Below the pieces are notes generated by a model, which saw only the letters and a program-made list of their open reading frames with translations, was not told where the DNA came from and did not search any database. The position numbers were made by a program, and so were the translations under genes. This document shows positions 61,877 to 64,000 of a DNA stretch of 64,000 bases, piece after piece; within the stretch, counting starts at the first letter, position 1, and every line of letters begins with the position of its first letter. The DNA is from Pseudorhodoplanes sp. (GTDB lineage Bacteria > Pseudomonadota > Alphaproteobacteria > Rhizobiales > Xanthobacteraceae), in contig JAVSMS010000001.1 of the NCBI GenBank assembly GCA_032027085.1, positions 591,711 to 655,710 on the forward strand. The letters are read 5' to 3'.

Positions 61877-64000
61877 TCAGTCCGGCGCGGAAAGAGCGCC
61901 GAGACCGTCTTGAGCGGCCTGAGCAGCTGCCGGCGGTGTCATCGCGGCCGCAGGCAGAGCAGGAACCGGATGAATCGCGCGGAATCTCTGCACGAAGGCT
62001 TCACGGTCGTTCAGCCGCACCAGAACGGGATTTTCACAGCTGGACGCTTTCCCGAACACCACCGCATGTCGCGCCTCAAGGCTTGGCAGAACCCCTGCAT
62101 AATCGCCGCCAATGTAGTTCGACAGAAATTCTTTGCCGGTGTCGTCGAAAGTCCGCATTGCAAAAATAGTGTTGCACTGGTTCAGGATCGTCTTCGTTAC
62201 GTTGGCGGTCCGCTGCGTGATCAACAGGCAACCGAGGCCGTACTTGCGACCCTGCAGGATGGCGCGAGCGGTGCGCGCCGTCGCCGCTTTGTCGCCCTCG
62301 GCGACGACGGAGTTCCACTCCGGCACCAGTGAGTGCGCCTCCTCATAGACCAAGCACAGCCGGCCCTGATCGGTCATGCCGAGTTCCTGGCACACCCTAA
62401 GCGCGGCATCCGAGATTAAGGCCGTGATCTCGGTCGGTGTGAGCGACGCCATCGACGCGTCGCCTGTTTTGAAATCCTTGAAACCAGTCTGCCGCCACAC
62501 ATCAAATGCCGCAGGATTCACGATACGGAGATTGCGCCCATTTTCTGCCAGGAATGCGCGAATTTGCTCGGTCAGCTTCTGCGAGAAGCGTCCAACGGTA
62601 CCGCCTTCCTCACGGTTCTGTTCGACCTTTCCCCGACCAGAAACCGCGTGGAGTTCATCGTCCAGTTGCTTTTCACGCGCTACGTCAACAAAATCCCCAA
62701 GCAGCTTGGCGTACTGATCGGTGAGGTCGAGGCAGATCACCTTGATGCCATCGGCGATCATGCGCTCGACGAGCTCAATGGCGAGGTAGCTTTTGCCGAT
62801 TCCGAGGATGCCAAGGACGGCGGTGTTATGCGTCACGGCCGCCGACATATCGAGACCGACGCCGAAGCCCGTATTTGGAAAATGGCCGATGGTCGAGGCT
62901 GCGTCCGCCGCGCCCTCGTCGTCGCGCAGGAACACCGGCGCATTCATGCGCGGCAGCCATTTCACCGGCATGAATTTTCCAGCATCCGCATCCCATCGGC
63001 CGATCTTGCGCGCCTTGGCCCGCGCATAGCCGTAGGTGTTCTTCTGCTGGACGATCTCCTCGCGCGTCAGTCCGTCGATAATTTGAAAAATGACAAAGGA
63101 ATCACCAATCCGCGCTTCCACCAACCGACCTTCGGATAAGTTGCGCTCCTCGGTCACCTCAAAGAGGACGTAGTCCAGACTTGTGTCGCTGACGACTACA
63201 CCGCAAAGGCGATTGATCCACTGTATGGCAGGGACGTCCTCTAACTCCTCAGGGGTCGCGTTCAGCGCCAGCGCAGTCGCCGCGCCCTTCGAGTCCGGGA
63301 GGTTCCCGATCCTGTCCCGCAACCCGGCAGGCAGCGGAGCGGTCAGAACTCGCAGCAGATTTCCCTCGTCGCGACCGACATAGTTGAGCGCCACGCCAAG
63401 CATCCATGGTCCGTGGCTATCGGCGACCACGAGCGGCGTTCCCCGCTCCACATCGGCCTGACCCAGCTGCCGGACAAGCACGATGCCGGGCGACTGGTGT
63501 GCCGCAATCGCCCCCACGATCTGATCGGGACGGAGGACATTCCAATGCTCGCGCGCCCATCCAACGAAGTCCAAGACGGACTCTACCGGGCGCAGCACAA
63601 CGATCATGGCCCACGTGCTCAGGATCGCGATGACCTCGTGGGGGCGGGTACGGTGAAACAGCCAGACGCATAGCAGGATCACGATAGTGAAGATGACGAC
63701 TGGGCTGCCAAGGCTGCGAACAGCCCTATCGGCGAGGCGGACGACGGGGCGGGTTTCCATACCGATGGGGGGCCGGACCAGCAGGACGAGGACGGAGACG
63801 AGGCAAACGGCTGCGCAGAACACAATTGTCGTCCAAAGCAGCCACCAGTCGGCGCTCTCCGGCTGAACCGCGAGTGAGCTCGCGAGCAATGCCGCCAGCG
63901 CCATGAAAGAGTTCGTGGCCGAGTCCGCGGGCGGCGTGAAATGCGGGTTCAGGAGACGACTGCCGAACAGGAGGCTGGCGAACCCACTTAAGAGCCAGAT
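61877..64000 (-). CDS. HerA/FtsK-like membrane-anchored ATPase (5' end outside window)
   Basis: Over 700 residues are visible. The frame stays open past an ATG at 63904 to the window edge (IWLLSGFASLLFGSRLLNPHF), so the true start is outside. The N-terminal part has about four membrane spans (LLWTTIVFCAAVCLVSVLVLLV, IFTIVILLCVWLF). The HerA-like ATPase follows: LGILGIGKSYLAIELVERM (P-loop), CLVYEEAHSLVPEW (Walker B) and QGRKYGLGCLLITQRTANVTK (sensor). Such proteins pump or process DNA, in conjugation, defence (HerA-SIR2 style) or chromosome handling. Convergent with the relaxase gene. Role unknown. Confidence 0.82.
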   Translation of the reverse strand: MWLLSGFASLLFGSRLLNPHFTPPADSATNSFMALAALLASSLAVQPESADWWLLWTTIVFCAAVCLVSVLVLLVRPPIGMETRPVVRLADRAVRSLGSPVVIFTIVILLCVWLFHRTRPHEVIAILSTWAMIVVLRPVESVLDFVGWAREHWNVLRPDQIVGAIAAHQSPGIVLVRQLGQADVERGTPLVVADSHGPWMLGVALNYVGRDEGNLLRVLTAPLPAGLRDRIGNLPDSKGAATALALNATPEELEDVPAIQWINRLCGVVVSDTSLDYVLFEVTEERNLSEGRLVEARIGDSFVIFQIIDGLTREEIVQQKNTYGYARAKARKIGRWDADAGKFMPVKWLPRMNAPVFLRDDEGAADAASTIGHFPNTGFGVGLDMSAAVTHNTAVLGILGIGKSYLAIELVERMIADGIKVICLDLTDQYAKLLGDFVDVAREKQLDDELHAVSGRGKVEQNREEGGTVGRFSQKLTEQIRAFLAENGRNLRIVNPAAFDVWRQTGFKDFKTGDASMASLTPTEITALISDAALRVCQELGMTDQGRLCLVYEEAHSLVPEWNSVVAEGDKAATARTARAILQGRKYGLGCLLITQRTANVTKTILNQCNTIFAMRTFDDTGKEFLSNYIGGDYAGVLPSLEARHAVVFGKASSCENPVLVRLNDREAFVQRFRAIHPVPALPAAAMTPPAAAQAAQDGLGALSAPD

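Noticed and set aside
61877-63904. HerA-like protein starting at ATG 63904
   Set aside because: The same frame continues upstream through another hydrophobic segment to the window edge, so this ATG is probably internal.

Overview
The window looks like chromosome from a GC-rich alphaproteobacterium of the Hyphomicrobiales, most like the Nitrobacteraceae/Xanthobacteraceae. This rests on gene content (DUF3551 and DUF6455 proteins, a nirK-nirV denitrification module, a Liv-type aromatic or amide catabolic cluster) and on two classes of intergenic palindrome that I associate with that group. No tRNA, rRNA or CRISPR array is supported.

Layout. 1-5,525: a partial fumarylacetoacetate-hydrolase gene, a polysaccharide-deacetylase gene and a GntR regulator, then the ergothioneine pair egtB-egtD, a palindrome-rich spacer and a small Arg-rich DNA-binding-like protein. 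5,581-9,148: an alpha/beta hydrolase whose nucleophile serine is missing, then two convergent, overlapping ion-transporter genes. 9,311-20,160: a same-strand catabolic and uptake cluster (two amidohydrolases, IclR regulator, cyclase, cupin, SDR, 3-hydroxyacyl-CoA dehydrogenase, full branched-chain-type ABC transporter). 20,187-25,289: secreted or envelope proteins (DUF3551, beta-helix, amidase, metallopeptidase).

25,377-41,223 is an anaerobic, nitric-oxide-linked block. It holds a TonB receptor-ABC transporter-NnrS operon, copper nitrite reductase nirK with nirV, an NnrR-like Crp/Fnr regulator, a divergent alternative oxidase, the O2-independent ubiquinone genes ubiT-ubiU-ubiV, ubiD-ubiX and mogA. 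Four 14-bp TTGNN-N4-NNCAA boxes lie before the receptor operon, nirK, the oxidase and ubiT. Three of them sit about 41 bp upstream of a start point implied by a good -10 hexamer, so I infer one regulon.

41,335-45,116 is decaying DNA: paaY and a Dabb gene, a truncated and frameshifted aryl-CoA ligase joined to a DUF6455 gene, and a broken IS3-family element. 45,371-55,139 is the most notable region: a compact four-gene cassette of SNF2 helicase-DUF3883, a small ASCH/PUA-like protein, a DUF1156 DNA methyltransferase and a DUF499 P-loop ATPase. It is bracketed by IS3-family elements and looks like an anti-phage modification/defence system. 56,837-64,000 is a mobilisation module (RepB-type primase, candidate oriT, MobC-like protein, LPD7 relaxase) followed by a membrane-anchored HerA-like ATPase that runs off the window.
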